Source of the DNA: JAHDFB01 sp965658745
Lineage (GTDB): Bacteria > Bacteroidota > Bacteroidia > Chitinophagales > Saprospiraceae
Reading direction: 5' to 3'
Assembly (NCBI GenBank): GCA_965658745.1
Contig: CBFHTK010000013.1
Location: forward strand, 23,695-87,694
DNA: 64,000 nt
Part shown: one piece after another, positions 8,343 to 17,576 of the stretch
Layout of the letters: every line of letters begins with the position of its first letter
How positions within the stretch are numbered: the stretch's first letter is position 1
Position numbers and translations under genes: made by a program
The notes under the pieces: generated by a model
What the model was told of the DNA's origin: nothing
The model's input: only the letters and a program-made list of their open reading frames with translations
Databases searched by the model: none

Positions 8343-9833
8343 TTATGTAGTTGGAATTATAACTGTCTGAATAGCTTGCGAGCTAATAGAAAATTTAGTC
8401 TTTTTATCTTCAAGGTCTAGCTCGATATTCTGAGATTCTTCGGATTCGTTTAAGATGATAATTACAATAGCGCTATCGGGATTCTTTACAGCTGTTACCT
8501 GCAATTCAGAATTATTGGTGAAATCAATCCGCTTTGCACCAGGTCGAATATACTTGCTGAAGTGAGCCATCGCGTAGTATATCGGTGTCATATACACTTC
8601 GTCAGCTTCAGGATCAACAATAACTGGAGCTAGGCACCAGTTTTTGAACCAGTTGGGACCACCCTGACGATCTAAGACCATATTCCAGTCTACCCAACCA
8701 TCAACCCAATTATTAAGACATCCAATTATATCTCGAGCATATCTGTATACTGGTACATACTTGGGATGCAATGGCTTTTCTTCTTCAGAAGCCCAGTCCC
8801 AACCCCAATCAGTAGCCTCCTTACTCCAGTACCATTCATCTTCCTGCCAATGTGGTACTTCCGCATCAGCACAACCCTCTGTCTCTATTAGATATTTATT
8901 AGGTACTTTATCATGGGCATATTGTAGAACTTCAGGAAAGACTTCAAATGTACTTGCATACCAATGAATCGCTGTACCGTCAAAATACTTGGAGGACTCT
9001 TCGTCCTTGTACATTACGTCAACCCACTCTTTAAGATGATCGCGATTCTGATCGTAGCCTAGTAATACAACATCACTGAAGCCATCCTGCTCTAATTTTG
9101 GCCCCAAATGCTCACTTACAAAATCCGTCATCTCCTCCGCAGTGTAATGCATGCTTTCCCAATTGTTACCATTTCCAAGAGGTTCATTTTCAACAGTAAC
9201 TCCCCAGATATCAATACCCTGATCTCTGTAAGCTTGAATATACTTAGAAAAGAACAAAGCCCAAGTCTCATAATACTCTGGAAGTAGTTTTCCACCTACA
9301 TAATTATTATTGTCTTTCATCCAAGGCGGTGCTGTCCATGGAGAAGATATGATCTTGAAACCATCTGAAGAGATTGCTATGGCATCTTTAATCATCGGAA
9401 TTAGGTCATCCATATCCTCTTTAACAGAAAAGTCAGTAAGTTCTTTGTCACCTGGAGTCGGTGCATAGGAATAATTACTTAGAGAGAAGTCACAAGAATT
9501 AATGTGTGTTCGAGTCAAAGAATACCTAGCACCTTCATCCCCAAAATAGGCTTCTAAGATTTGAGTTCGATTCTCTTCACTCAATTGATTCAGGAGGTAG
9601 GCAGAAGATTCAGTAAATGATCCTCCAATACCTGTGATTGTCTGAAAGCTTTTGTTAGGATTCAACTTTATGCTAGCAGTAGTCTCAGCTTTTTGAAATT
9701 GTGTTATTCGCTTTAGCTTATTCCCATTGGAGGCAGTTTCATAGATGTCAACTTGCAGTTTACTGTCCTGATTACACGCGCTATTCATTGTAATGATGAC
9801 TAAGATGATCAAAAATAATTTGAATAACTTCAT
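8343..9833 (-). CDS. GH30 glycoside hydrolase lipoprotein (beta-1,6-glucanase or glucosidase type)
   Basis: This is a 496-residue protein with a signal peptide and lipobox ending at Cys20. It carries the GH30 hallmarks ITGIGGSFTESSA, YSLTRTHINSCDFS, VTVENEP (acid/base E217) and LIETEGC (nucleophile most likely E319). A short beta-sandwich follows the barrel, as usual in GH30 subfamilies 1 and 3. GH30 enzymes in laminarin loci typically remove beta-1,6-linked glucose branches, and that is the likely role here, outside the cytoplasm. It lies 20 bp after the GH17 lipoprotein gene and 99 bp before the transporter fusion, inside one long operon. A glucosylceramidase-like activity is the alternative annotation but fits the neighbours less well. 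Confidence 0.87.
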   Translation of the reverse strand: MKLFKLFLIILVIITMNSACNQDSKLQVDIYETASNGNKLKRITQFQKAETTASIKLNPNKSFQTITGIGGSFTESSAYLLNQLSEENRTQILEAYFGDEGARYSLTRTHINSCDFSLSNYSYAPTPGDKELTDFSVKEDMDDLIPMIKDAIAISSDGFKIISSPWTAPPWMKDNNNYVGGKLLPEYYETWALFFSKYIQAYRDQGIDIWGVTVENEPLGNGNNWESMHYTAEEMTDFVSEHLGPKLEQDGFSDVVLLGYDQNRDHLKEWVDVMYKDEESSKYFDGTAIHWYASTFEVFPEVLQYAHDKVPNKYLIETEGCADAEVPHWQEDEWYWSKEATDWGWDWASEEEKPLHPKYVPVYRYARDIIGCLNNWVDGWVDWNMVLDRQGGPNWFKNWCLAPVIVDPEADEVYMTPIYYAMAHFSKYIRPGAKRIDFTNNSELQVTAVKNPDSAIVIIILNESEESQNIELDLEDKKTKFSISSQAIQTVIIPTT

Positions 9834-9853
9834 TCTATGCTTTTACAATTAGT

Positions 9854-11116
9854 TTAATTCTTTAGTTCGTTTTCCACTTTTAGGGTTGCTACATCTTTGA
9901 CAGGCGGCAATTCAACCTCCGACATTAGGTCTACTTTACTTCCACCGTAAGTTTTTGAAATGGCATTTTCTCCTCTAGATAAACCTTTAAACACTCCTTC
10001 ATCCACTAAATCCCAAAGAGCGTACTTTGCCTCACCATTTACTTTAAATAAACCAAAGTGATTTTCTGAACCGCCTTGATTCTTTGCGTCTTTCCATTTC
10101 TCATCAAAGGCTTCGAAGTAAAAGCACGCAATCCCCTCTTTGTTAGTCCATTCTCTCATGTGCTCATAATAGATCGCTTGCTTCAATTCATCTGTCGCTT
10201 TTGATCCCTCGTTTCCATAGTGTCCGTTTGAAAAGCTAGCCCAACCAGTTTCTCCGATATGTATAGGCTTTTCTACTCCTAGACTCTTCATGTATTTTTG
10301 CACTTCATTATACTGGGCCATTGAATACTTTTTTGCTCGGAGCATTGCCGCATCAATTTTTTCGAGATCTGACAACTCAGTTTCATTTTCCTCCACTCCC
10401 CAAAAATCCGGATTATAGTGGGTATCGTGCATCGGATAAGTGTGTACGGATATGTAATCTACCGCTTTAATTAGATTATCGAGATCTTCAACATGATATT
10501 CATCTGAGCCTCCACCCCAAGAAGCAAAGTTGTCAGAGCTCGTTATCCATAAATCCTTTGATAATTCTCCAGATTTCTTCATCTCTTGTAAGTGGTTTAC
10601 CCACTTTAGAATAACACCTGGTTCAACATAATAACTTGCAGCCCACTTAACCATTGCCTCATTGCCAACAGCTAATACCTTTACGATATCTGGGTATTTA
10701 TTAGCAAGTTCGACCGCTGTAGCGATTTCTTCCTCATTATCTTCACTTTCTGCCGTGTGGTCTGGTTTGTCAGTAAATGCATTTTTACAGCTTATCCAAG
10801 CTCCTAGCATCACATACATTTCAAAACTTGGATCATCCTTTTTCAGTTCGCTAATTGCCTTTAGTAGATTTGATGCTTGAGGACGATGAACTTTGTATGT
10901 TCGTAGAAACTTTATGTCCATGGCTGAAAGTAATTTTAAATCTTCCTTCAGCTCTTTTAATGTCGGCTCAATATCGTGATCTATATATCTGTAGCCACCG
11001 TAAGACATTGCTAAATAATCGGGACTGCCCAATAACAACTCTGCATTTTTCACATCACAAGAAAAACTTGTCGATATAACTATAGCCATAAAAAGTATCT
11101 TTATTGTCCAAGTCAT
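9854..11116 (-). CDS. GH17-like lipoprotein glycoside hydrolase
   Basis: This is a 420-residue protein with a signal peptide and lipobox ending at Cys20, hence an exported, lipid-anchored GH17 protein. Catalytic positions are E153 in LAVGNEA and E289 in IHIGETGW. There is an insertion of roughly 40-60 residues around residues 110-130 and 235-265 relative to the 312-residue GH17. A C-terminal extension after the barrel (about 375-420) is rich in charged and small residues. It is likely to be the surface or periplasmic exo- or endo-beta-1,3-glucanase complementing the cytosolic GH17 set. It sits between the phosphorylase gene (47 bp upstream) and the GH30 gene (20 bp downstream). Confidence 0.85.
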   Translation of the reverse strand: MTWTIKILFMAIVISTSFSCDVKNAELLLGSPDYLAMSYGGYRYIDHDIEPTLKELKEDLKLLSAMDIKFLRTYKVHRPQASNLLKAISELKKDDPSFEMYVMLGAWISCKNAFTDKPDHTAESEDNEEEIATAVELANKYPDIVKVLAVGNEAMVKWAASYYVEPGVILKWVNHLQEMKKSGELSKDLWITSSDNFASWGGGSDEYHVEDLDNLIKAVDYISVHTYPMHDTHYNPDFWGVEENETELSDLEKIDAAMLRAKKYSMAQYNEVQKYMKSLGVEKPIHIGETGWASFSNGHYGNEGSKATDELKQAIYYEHMREWTNKEGIACFYFEAFDEKWKDAKNQGGSENHFGLFKVNGEAKYALWDLVDEGVFKGLSRGENAISKTYGGSKVDLMSEVELPPVKDVATLKVENELKN

Positions 11117-11163
11117 CGCGTATTGTTTATGATTTTCTGTAATTCAATCCTACAAATTGGATA

Positions 11164-14100
11164 TTATCTTAATTGTTGCTCTTCTATTACAACCTCTACT
11201 CTTACTATTTCGCCGGTTCTTTTAAATATCTCAGTGCTTGCCTTTTCATCAATTGTTAAACTTTGTATTTGCTCGCTGTTACCGTCTTTTCTGACAACAC
11301 TAACTCCTTTAGTATCTCCAATAATATAAACTACAGGTACCTGACAATAAGTAAAACACAGCATTTTTGGCTCCAGCCTTATATCTTGTTGCCCTCCTTG
11401 TACGTCTACATAGTTAAATACTTTGCTTTCCGTCAAGAACTCATCCTTTCTCAGTAGTCCCGGATCAAAGCAAAGTTGTCCATCGCGCACAAACACTCCT
11501 AACTCTCCAAATCTACTCAAGATATCTTCCTTTACCTGACCGGTCATTCCCGGCTGTTGAGCTCCTTTACCCGCAGGTGTATGTGAATATGGGTCTGTAG
11601 GAAATGCACCATATAAGGAAGGTGGTTTGTGTACACCGATACCTTCGTTTATTTCGTAGTAGTGCTCAAGTAACCTACCGATTACTTCTTCTGTTTCATT
11701 AGTTGCAATAGCATGTAAACAAACTTCTTGAGTAGCTAATTGTAATTTGGAAACCATATGCCAATATATGGATCCAAGTCCCTCGTATCCGAAGAAAGTC
11801 CCAGAGCGGCCTGTAAAAGCTTTGTGATTAAATACTTGCTCAAAAATTTCAAGCACATTTTGTTTTTCCTTCCTTACAAGTTCTGCATACTTTGTTTTGC
11901 TAAGGTTTTCCATCGCAAACTCAAGATCAGCTGCATTCTTGAAATTTCCGTCAAAATGATAGTTACCTAAAATGTCTTTGCTAACTATCTGAATATTACC
12001 ATCGTTAACTAGATGGACAAGAAGTTCAGAAGCATCAACATGCTCCCGAGGTATTGTATTTTTCTCAATAAATTTCGGAAGGTCTTTATTGGGATATAAG
12101 AGATAGCTATACTGATCTTCCCTAAAAAGTGCACTACTTTTTAGACTATCAAGGACATCTAAAGCCTGTTTTGATGATAAATATCCTGATGACAGAACGG
12201 CAACTTGACCTTCAAGCATTTCACTTAAGTAAGAAATCGACACCTCCTTGTCATTCTCTACAGTCATCAAATTATAAGCGTGATATAGATTATCGGTTCT
12301 CTTGTTTGAATCTATCGAGTGCTCTAGGTATTTCAAGCTTACTTTAATGAACCTCCTTATTCCGTCTGTTGAAATAGTTCTTTTTCTTCCCCAAAATGAA
12401 TGTTCATAGACTTGCCCTCTGAAGTCACTGGCTGCCTTTCCTATTTCATCCAATAAGGATTTTCGGAATGAATCGTTTACAGGTTTTTCTATTGAATCTT
12501 GATGGTTTACCAATTCCTCTCGAACTCTTTTGTAGAAGTCGACTACTTCATTTGAAACCTGGACACTCTCTATATTACATGATTCCATAATTCCTTCAAA
12601 GAATTTCAAGAATCTACGTAAGTAGTACAAGGTGACCATAGAAACTCCATTTCCTACCAATGCGTTGTTCGCATCGTTCCATTCAGGTCGTTGAGTGTTC
12701 ATCCAGATACCTCCCTCAGGTATGAAGTTTGATATCTTGGCCAATGTTGTCGCAAGAATCTTTTCAATAAGATTCACAGTGTAAATTTCACCCTTTCCAT
12801 CTCTCAGTAAAGCACCATCTGCACCTTGAGAAGATTTTTGAGCTTGAATTTTATGATCCGCCTCTTCATCAAACTCTATTGTGTCTTTGGGATTTTTTAA
12901 TATGTCAGCATATGGCTTGATTTTGTAAGGCACATTAGCATATACAAAGATCTCTTGCTCAAAGTAAGTCTCCAATTTACCTGGATAATGATTTTCAATG
13001 ATTTCTAGCAATTTCAGGAGATAAATGATCTGATGATCTCCCCAATATCCAATATAAGACCAAGGATCGTCTGGTTCAATGGTTTCCCAATCTATTCCTC
13101 CTTTTGTAATGCGATATGGATTATAACCATCAAAAGTAGATGCGTTCAAGAATTTATGAATCATGCTTTCAACAAACTCGGGATATGAAAGTGCAAGAGC
13201 TTCCCAATTTTGAAAAATATCTCTCCAATTACCTTCGTAATCCAATATTTTAGACCCATCTACTTCACTTCTTGTATTAATCAAGAATTTGTTCCACGGT
13301 CTGCTTGGATCACCATGGCGTCTGCTGAACTTCAAAGGCATATATTCAAGACAGAGTCTCTTTAAATTGCTACTACTTGTTTTATTGGCGAGGTCCTTCA
13401 AATGAGAAAGCGAAAAAACATCAGGAAGTTGGTTGATCCACTCTTTAGAACTTTCGAAAACTTCTCTGTTTGCATTAGCCAGATAATTTGTGAAGTCCCA
13501 TTTTTCTATTTGATAATTATTATCAAAAATACCTCCTCTCATTATATTAAATAGCACATTAGAGAAGTGTCTTGAATCTCTAAAACTGTCGGCTGTTAGC
13601 TGAAAAGCATCTGCAGTCGCATTTAATTCAATGAGTTTTGTTGTTCCAAGATCAATATTAGCCTCGACCTTCTGTGAAAGTTTTTCCTCGTGCTTAATTA
13701 ACTCAGAAAGTTCTACGATTGTCGAATGATCCTTATTTACGTCTGCAATGATTTTCCACTGCTTTTTTGCATCAGGTTCAAGCTCTAGCGTAGTACTAAG
13801 AAAGTAAGCTCCCTTTTCAGCCTTAACATCGAGCTCCTCTTCAATATTCCTCTTACTCCTAAACTTCTTAAGCTGCCGAGATGAAAGCAAGTACTTTGGG
13901 TTATCCAAGCCAATCGACCAAACTACATTTGCTTTTAAGGCTTCACTTGGTTCTGCTTTGTCAACTATAATTGCACTCAATGCATAGATTCCTAAGCCTG
14001 AATCTTTAACCAACTCACTTCTTTTATAGGCATCTACAAGGTTACTCGACTGATTTTGAATTGCGCTGCCAACACCATATGGCACAATATTTTGAATACC

Positions 14101-14607
14101 GTCTACAAATTCAACCGAAACAGTCTCTTTTGAATTATTCGTCAAAGAAGATGTTCTAACAAAACCGAACAAATTACTTGAAGACCAGTGATAACGATAT
14201 GTGAGATTTAAGTCATGATTAATCTCTTCAAAGAGTATTTTATTTCCATAAATACTTTTGTATAAGTTCCTCTGAATCTCACACATCCCCTCATACCTAT
14301 CAGAGAAAGGCTCCCAAATCTTAGATACATTATCAGTATCCACTCTGAAAATTGTCTTACTACCAGTCGTTTCAACCGACTCAGTAATTTTGTCGTCAGT
14401 GTAGTATGGAAATAATGCATTTTCAGAATCCTTTCGGCCAGCGCTTAAACCACCATTACTAGATATAAACATCCAATGATTCGAGTCACTCACGACACTC
14501 ATAAAGAATGGTCGAAGCGAGTCGCTATTTGAAATCTTAAAGTAGTGATCATTTCCGATTTTTACTTGGGTGATTGGTGCAATTGACGTTGCTAATATCT
14601 TCTCCAT
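11164..14607 (-). CDS. GH149/GH94-type beta-1,3-glucan phosphorylase
   Basis: This 1147-residue cytosolic protein (no signal peptide) has the architecture of inverting beta-glucan phosphorylases: a long N-terminal beta-sandwich region followed by an (alpha/alpha)6 barrel. Visible landmarks are GNWRDIFQNWEALALSYP at about residue 460, PWSYIGYWGDHQIIYLLKLL at about 515-535, and PEWNDANNALVG, in which D645 is the probable general acid (the WND motif of GH94). The length of about 1150 residues and the laminarin context favour GH149 (beta-1,3-glucan phosphorylase) over the shorter GH94 cellobiose or laminaribiose enzymes. The product would be glucose 1-phosphate, saving ATP after oligosaccharide import. 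Family number is inference; phosphorylase type is well supported. Confidence 0.82.
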   Translation of the reverse strand: MEKILATSIAPITQVKIGNDHYFKISNSDSLRPFFMSVVSDSNHWMFISSNGGLSAGRKDSENALFPYYTDDKITESVETTGSKTIFRVDTDNVSKIWEPFSDRYEGMCEIQRNLYKSIYGNKILFEEINHDLNLTYRYHWSSSNLFGFVRTSSLTNNSKETVSVEFVDGIQNIVPYGVGSAIQNQSSNLVDAYKRSELVKDSGLGIYALSAIIVDKAEPSEALKANVVWSIGLDNPKYLLSSRQLKKFRSKRNIEEELDVKAEKGAYFLSTTLELEPDAKKQWKIIADVNKDHSTIVELSELIKHEEKLSQKVEANIDLGTTKLIELNATADAFQLTADSFRDSRHFSNVLFNIMRGGIFDNNYQIEKWDFTNYLANANREVFESSKEWINQLPDVFSLSHLKDLANKTSSSNLKRLCLEYMPLKFSRRHGDPSRPWNKFLINTRSEVDGSKILDYEGNWRDIFQNWEALALSYPEFVESMIHKFLNASTFDGYNPYRITKGGIDWETIEPDDPWSYIGYWGDHQIIYLLKLLEIIENHYPGKLETYFEQEIFVYANVPYKIKPYADILKNPKDTIEFDEEADHKIQAQKSSQGADGALLRDGKGEIYTVNLIEKILATTLAKISNFIPEGGIWMNTQRPEWNDANNALVGNGVSMVTLYYLRRFLKFFEGIMESCNIESVQVSNEVVDFYKRVREELVNHQDSIEKPVNDSFRKSLLDEIGKAASDFRGQVYEHSFWGRKRTISTDGIRRFIKVSLKYLEHSIDSNKRTDNLYHAYNLMTVENDKEVSISYLSEMLEGQVAVLSSGYLSSKQALDVLDSLKSSALFREDQYSYLLYPNKDLPKFIEKNTIPREHVDASELLVHLVNDGNIQIVSKDILGNYHFDGNFKNAADLEFAMENLSKTKYAELVRKEKQNVLEIFEQVFNHKAFTGRSGTFFGYEGLGSIYWHMVSKLQLATQEVCLHAIATNETEEVIGRLLEHYYEINEGIGVHKPPSLYGAFPTDPYSHTPAGKGAQQPGMTGQVKEDILSRFGELGVFVRDGQLCFDPGLLRKDEFLTESKVFNYVDVQGGQQDIRLEPKMLCFTYCQVPVVYIIGDTKGVSVVRKDGNSEQIQSLTIDEKASTEIFKRTGEIVRVEVVIEEQQLR

Positions 14608-14699
14608 TAATCTCTTTTGTTCTATAAGTATTCTATCAATCTACAAAGTCTATGGTGACTTTGTCTAAGCATTTAATCTTTTCAAAAATCTAAACATTT

Positions 14700-15545
14700 C
14701 TAATCTTCATACACTCTCACCCAATCCACTAGCATGGTCTGAGGAAATACTGTGTTGACATTAGGTGGACCGACAAAATTACCACCAACTGCAACATTCA
14801 AAATAATACAGAAAGGATGATCAAATACCCATTCTCCATCTACATCTTCTGGAGTAATCTGGTTATATAAAGCATCGTCAACATAGTAGTTAATGTACTC
14901 AGGGCCCCACTCTACTCCAAAAACATGAAATCCTGTATCAAACCTATCATTGGCTAATACGTACTCCTTGCCTTCCGATTCTCCACCAGAATAACCAGGA
15001 CCGTGCACACTGCCAATTAGAGTCGATGGATTTTGACCTCTATACTCCATAATATCGATTTCACCGCACTGCGGCCAACTTACTTCATCAATGTTATTTC
15101 CGAGCATCCAAAATGCCGGCCAAAGTCCTTTCCCCCAAGGCAATTGAATTCGAGCCTCGATTCGTCCATACTCTTGTTCCAATTTACCTTTGGTGTTAAT
15201 TCGAGCTGACGTGTAACCTGAACCCATAAATGACTCTTGTAAAGCAGTTAATTTAAGCATTCCTCCTTCCACTGTGATATTCTCCGGTCTATTTGTATAA
15301 TACTGCTGCTCGTTATTTCCCCAACCTGCTCCAGAGATTTCATCTCCCGTTCCTAGATCAAAGTTCCACACCGACTCATCGATTTCGCCTTCGCTATTGA
15401 AGTCATCTTCAAAAGTAAGGCTTGTGAAAGTTGTTACAGTTTGAGTTTCACTCCTATCGCAACCAACAACTAGTAGAACAAGAGCTATATGTAAGAAAGC
15501 AAACTGAAGATTTCTATATTTTCCAAAAAGAAATAGTACCTGCAT
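14700..15545 (-). CDS. GH16 endo-beta-1,3-glucanase lipoprotein
   Basis: This is a 281-residue secreted laminarinase-type enzyme. A hydrophobic segment leads to lipobox VVGC (Cys29). The catalytic signature G-E-I-D-I-M-E-Y is at residues 161-168 (E162 nucleophile, D164, E167 acid/base), preceded by WPAFWMLG. The extra Met between D and the second E in this beta-bulge form is typical of bacterial laminarinases. The protein ends in MLVDWVRVYED, the standard GH16 C-terminus. It follows the glycan-binding lipoprotein by 78 bp and precedes the phosphorylase by 92 bp. It probably makes the first cuts in laminarin at the cell surface. Confidence in the family is very high; the exact substrate is inferred. 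Confidence 0.92.
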   Translation of the reverse strand: MQVLFLFGKYRNLQFAFLHIALVLLVVGCDRSETQTVTTFTSLTFEDDFNSEGEIDESVWNFDLGTGDEISGAGWGNNEQQYYTNRPENITVEGGMLKLTALQESFMGSGYTSARINTKGKLEQEYGRIEARIQLPWGKGLWPAFWMLGNNIDEVSWPQCGEIDIMEYRGQNPSTLIGSVHGPGYSGGESEGKEYVLANDRFDTGFHVFGVEWGPEYINYYVDDALYNQITPEDVDGEWVFDHPFCIILNVAVGGNFVGPPNVNTVFPQTMLVDWVRVYED

Positions 15546-15623
15546 TTTTTTCTGTTTTATGATTTAAATATTTGACGTTAAGTCATGTTCCGTCATCTCA
15601 TCTTTTACATATATTGACTTAAA

Positions 15624-17552
15624 CTACTCTGCGTAGAAATATACATTATCAACATAAATCGTTCCTCCTCCTGCTGGTAATCCAGAGAAAATAAACTGAG
15701 CCATATTCGTTGATGAAGTTAAGCCTTGAAAATCTGAAAGAGGAATATCATACGAAATCCATTGACCTTGCGCTGGATTTTCAAAAACTACTTCATGCTC
15801 TGAATCATCACCGCCAGCAAATTCACCATCTGCCCCAAAATCAACTAGTTTTATCCTGAAAGTAGTCATATTAGGTGTCCACACATCCATTCTAAAATGC
15901 GTCATACCAGAAGCATCAATTAAATTGCCTCCAACAGTCTCCACACCAACAAAATCTAGTTCAGTATACTTTTTTGTATCATCTCCATCGATCTGAATAT
16001 CTTCAAGGGTAGCCATTGACCAATCAGTCCTCCAAGTATCCACTCCAACATTAGTATAAGCATTACTAAATAAGGAAATAACATTTACATCGTCCTGTGT
16101 AGGAGTTGGTGCTGCAGAAGGTTCTGTTGGAGTAACACCACCATTATCATAGAAATAAACGTTATCTACGTACAGGCTTGAAATTGTCGCGTCTGAAACA
16201 AACACAAACTGTGAGAGATTAGATCTTCCAGCTAAGCCCGGCAATTCTGAAAATGGAATGTCAAGGCTATACCATTCTCCATTAACTAAATTTGAACTAG
16301 AAATTGTAAAATCACCTGAAGTATCGTCGTCAGTTCCAAACTCATTATCCGGACCTACGTCTGCAACTCGGACAATCAGATAGTCTCCTGGATCTACATC
16401 CTCCCTAGGTTGTACATCTACATGCAAATGAGTCATCGTCGCAGCATTAATAGTAGGAACATCCACCAAGAACTGTATTCCAACAAAATTTAGCTCTGTG
16501 TACGCAATTATATTGTCGCCGTTAACATTGATATCATCTTGACCCTGAGTAGTTGAGAACGGCAGCCAGTATCCATTGTAGTAATCTACAGGAATATTAA
16601 TGTAAGCATCTGAGAAAATAGAAATCACATCGTTTGGATCTTGGGTTGGTATTGGTGCTGTGTCAAAACTACCAACAATGTTCATTATTGCTGAACCTTG
16701 CGCTTCAACACCATTCAGAGTAGCCGTTATAACAGCTTCACCTTCAGTCAATGCCGTAATCACTCCTTGCTCATCGACTGTTGCCACAGCTGGATCAGAA
16801 GAACTAAACTCAAAATATGCAGGAGCAACTGTGACTGTTTGATCTTGACCATTCTCTAGATTTAGCGTTTGCTTAAGATCAACGACGTTATTTGTAATAC
16901 CCGCAGATGTCGATATCGTCACATCCGCTCCATTAAATATTGATGGTCTAGGTTGAGCGATTGTACCTAGTTTTTCAAACTTGAGTTCGTCAACCCAAAA
17001 AGAATAACCTTCATCATCTTCTGGACCTTCGGCATACCAAAACAGACCAGCTTCTGCTGTCAATTTAGAGGCATCGGGTATTGCAATAGTGTATTGTCTC
17101 CAATTCGTTGTTAATTCTAGATTATTATAAGTAACTAAATACTTGTTTTCTTCAAAATCTTGTCCAAAACCAATTTCATTAATAGTGCCTTTTTTTGTGG
17201 CTTTCGCCCAAAAAGTAAGCGCATCGAAATCAGAAAGATCTCTTCTTCCGTAGTCGGGAAAAATTGCACCTGCATATGCTCCATTTGGATCATTTACATT
17301 AGGAACATCAAATCGCATTGCAGAAGTCCCGTCATACTTTGTATCAGTATCAACGGAAAAAGCAGCAAAGAATGAATCTCCAAATGGTAGATACTCCAAA
17401 CCAGAGCTAAATCCATCTATGAAAACATTACCATTTTTTGGAAAAGTCGCTAATGTAGCGTCGTCTGATATGTCTCTTTCACAACTACTAATAATGAACA
17501 AGATTCCAAGTAGCAGTAACAAGTTTGATTTTATGATGATATTTTTCTTCAC
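15624..17552 (-). CDS. multi-domain surface glycan-binding lipoprotein
   Basis: This is a 642-residue lipoprotein (lipobox ending at Cys24) with no catalytic motif. The visible layout is an N-terminal beta-sandwich, about 43-196, of carbohydrate-binding-module type. A bacterial Ig-like Big_2 domain follows at about 207-293, recognisable by PAVATVDEQGVITAL and GEAVITATL. Two related C-terminal modules, about 300-470 and 482-642, share VISxFSxAYxN near the start and a YVDNVYFY block at the end. Such repeats occur beside GH16 enzymes in Bacteroidota. It probably captures glucan chains at the surface, filling the SusE/SusF-like role in a locus with no SusD. The start codon is GTG at 17552; no in-frame ATG lies nearby upstream. 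Binding specificity is inferred. Confidence 0.75.
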   Translation of the reverse strand: MKKNIIIKSNLLLLLGILFIISSCERDISDDATLATFPKNGNVFIDGFSSGLEYLPFGDSFFAAFSVDTDTKYDGTSAMRFDVPNVNDPNGAYAGAIFPDYGRRDLSDFDALTFWAKATKKGTINEIGFGQDFEENKYLVTYNNLELTTNWRQYTIAIPDASKLTAEAGLFWYAEGPEDDEGYSFWVDELKFEKLGTIAQPRPSIFNGADVTISTSAGITNNVVDLKQTLNLENGQDQTVTVAPAYFEFSSSDPAVATVDEQGVITALTEGEAVITATLNGVEAQGSAIMNIVGSFDTAPIPTQDPNDVISIFSDAYINIPVDYYNGYWLPFSTTQGQDDINVNGDNIIAYTELNFVGIQFLVDVPTINAATMTHLHVDVQPREDVDPGDYLIVRVADVGPDNEFGTDDDTSGDFTISSSNLVNGEWYSLDIPFSELPGLAGRSNLSQFVFVSDATISSLYVDNVYFYDNGGVTPTEPSAAPTPTQDDVNVISLFSNAYTNVGVDTWRTDWSMATLEDIQIDGDDTKKYTELDFVGVETVGGNLIDASGMTHFRMDVWTPNMTTFRIKLVDFGADGEFAGGDDSEHEVVFENPAQGQWISYDIPLSDFQGLTSSTNMAQFIFSGLPAGGGTIYVDNVYFYAE

Positions 17553-17576
17553 AATATATATTTATTTAACTTTTAT

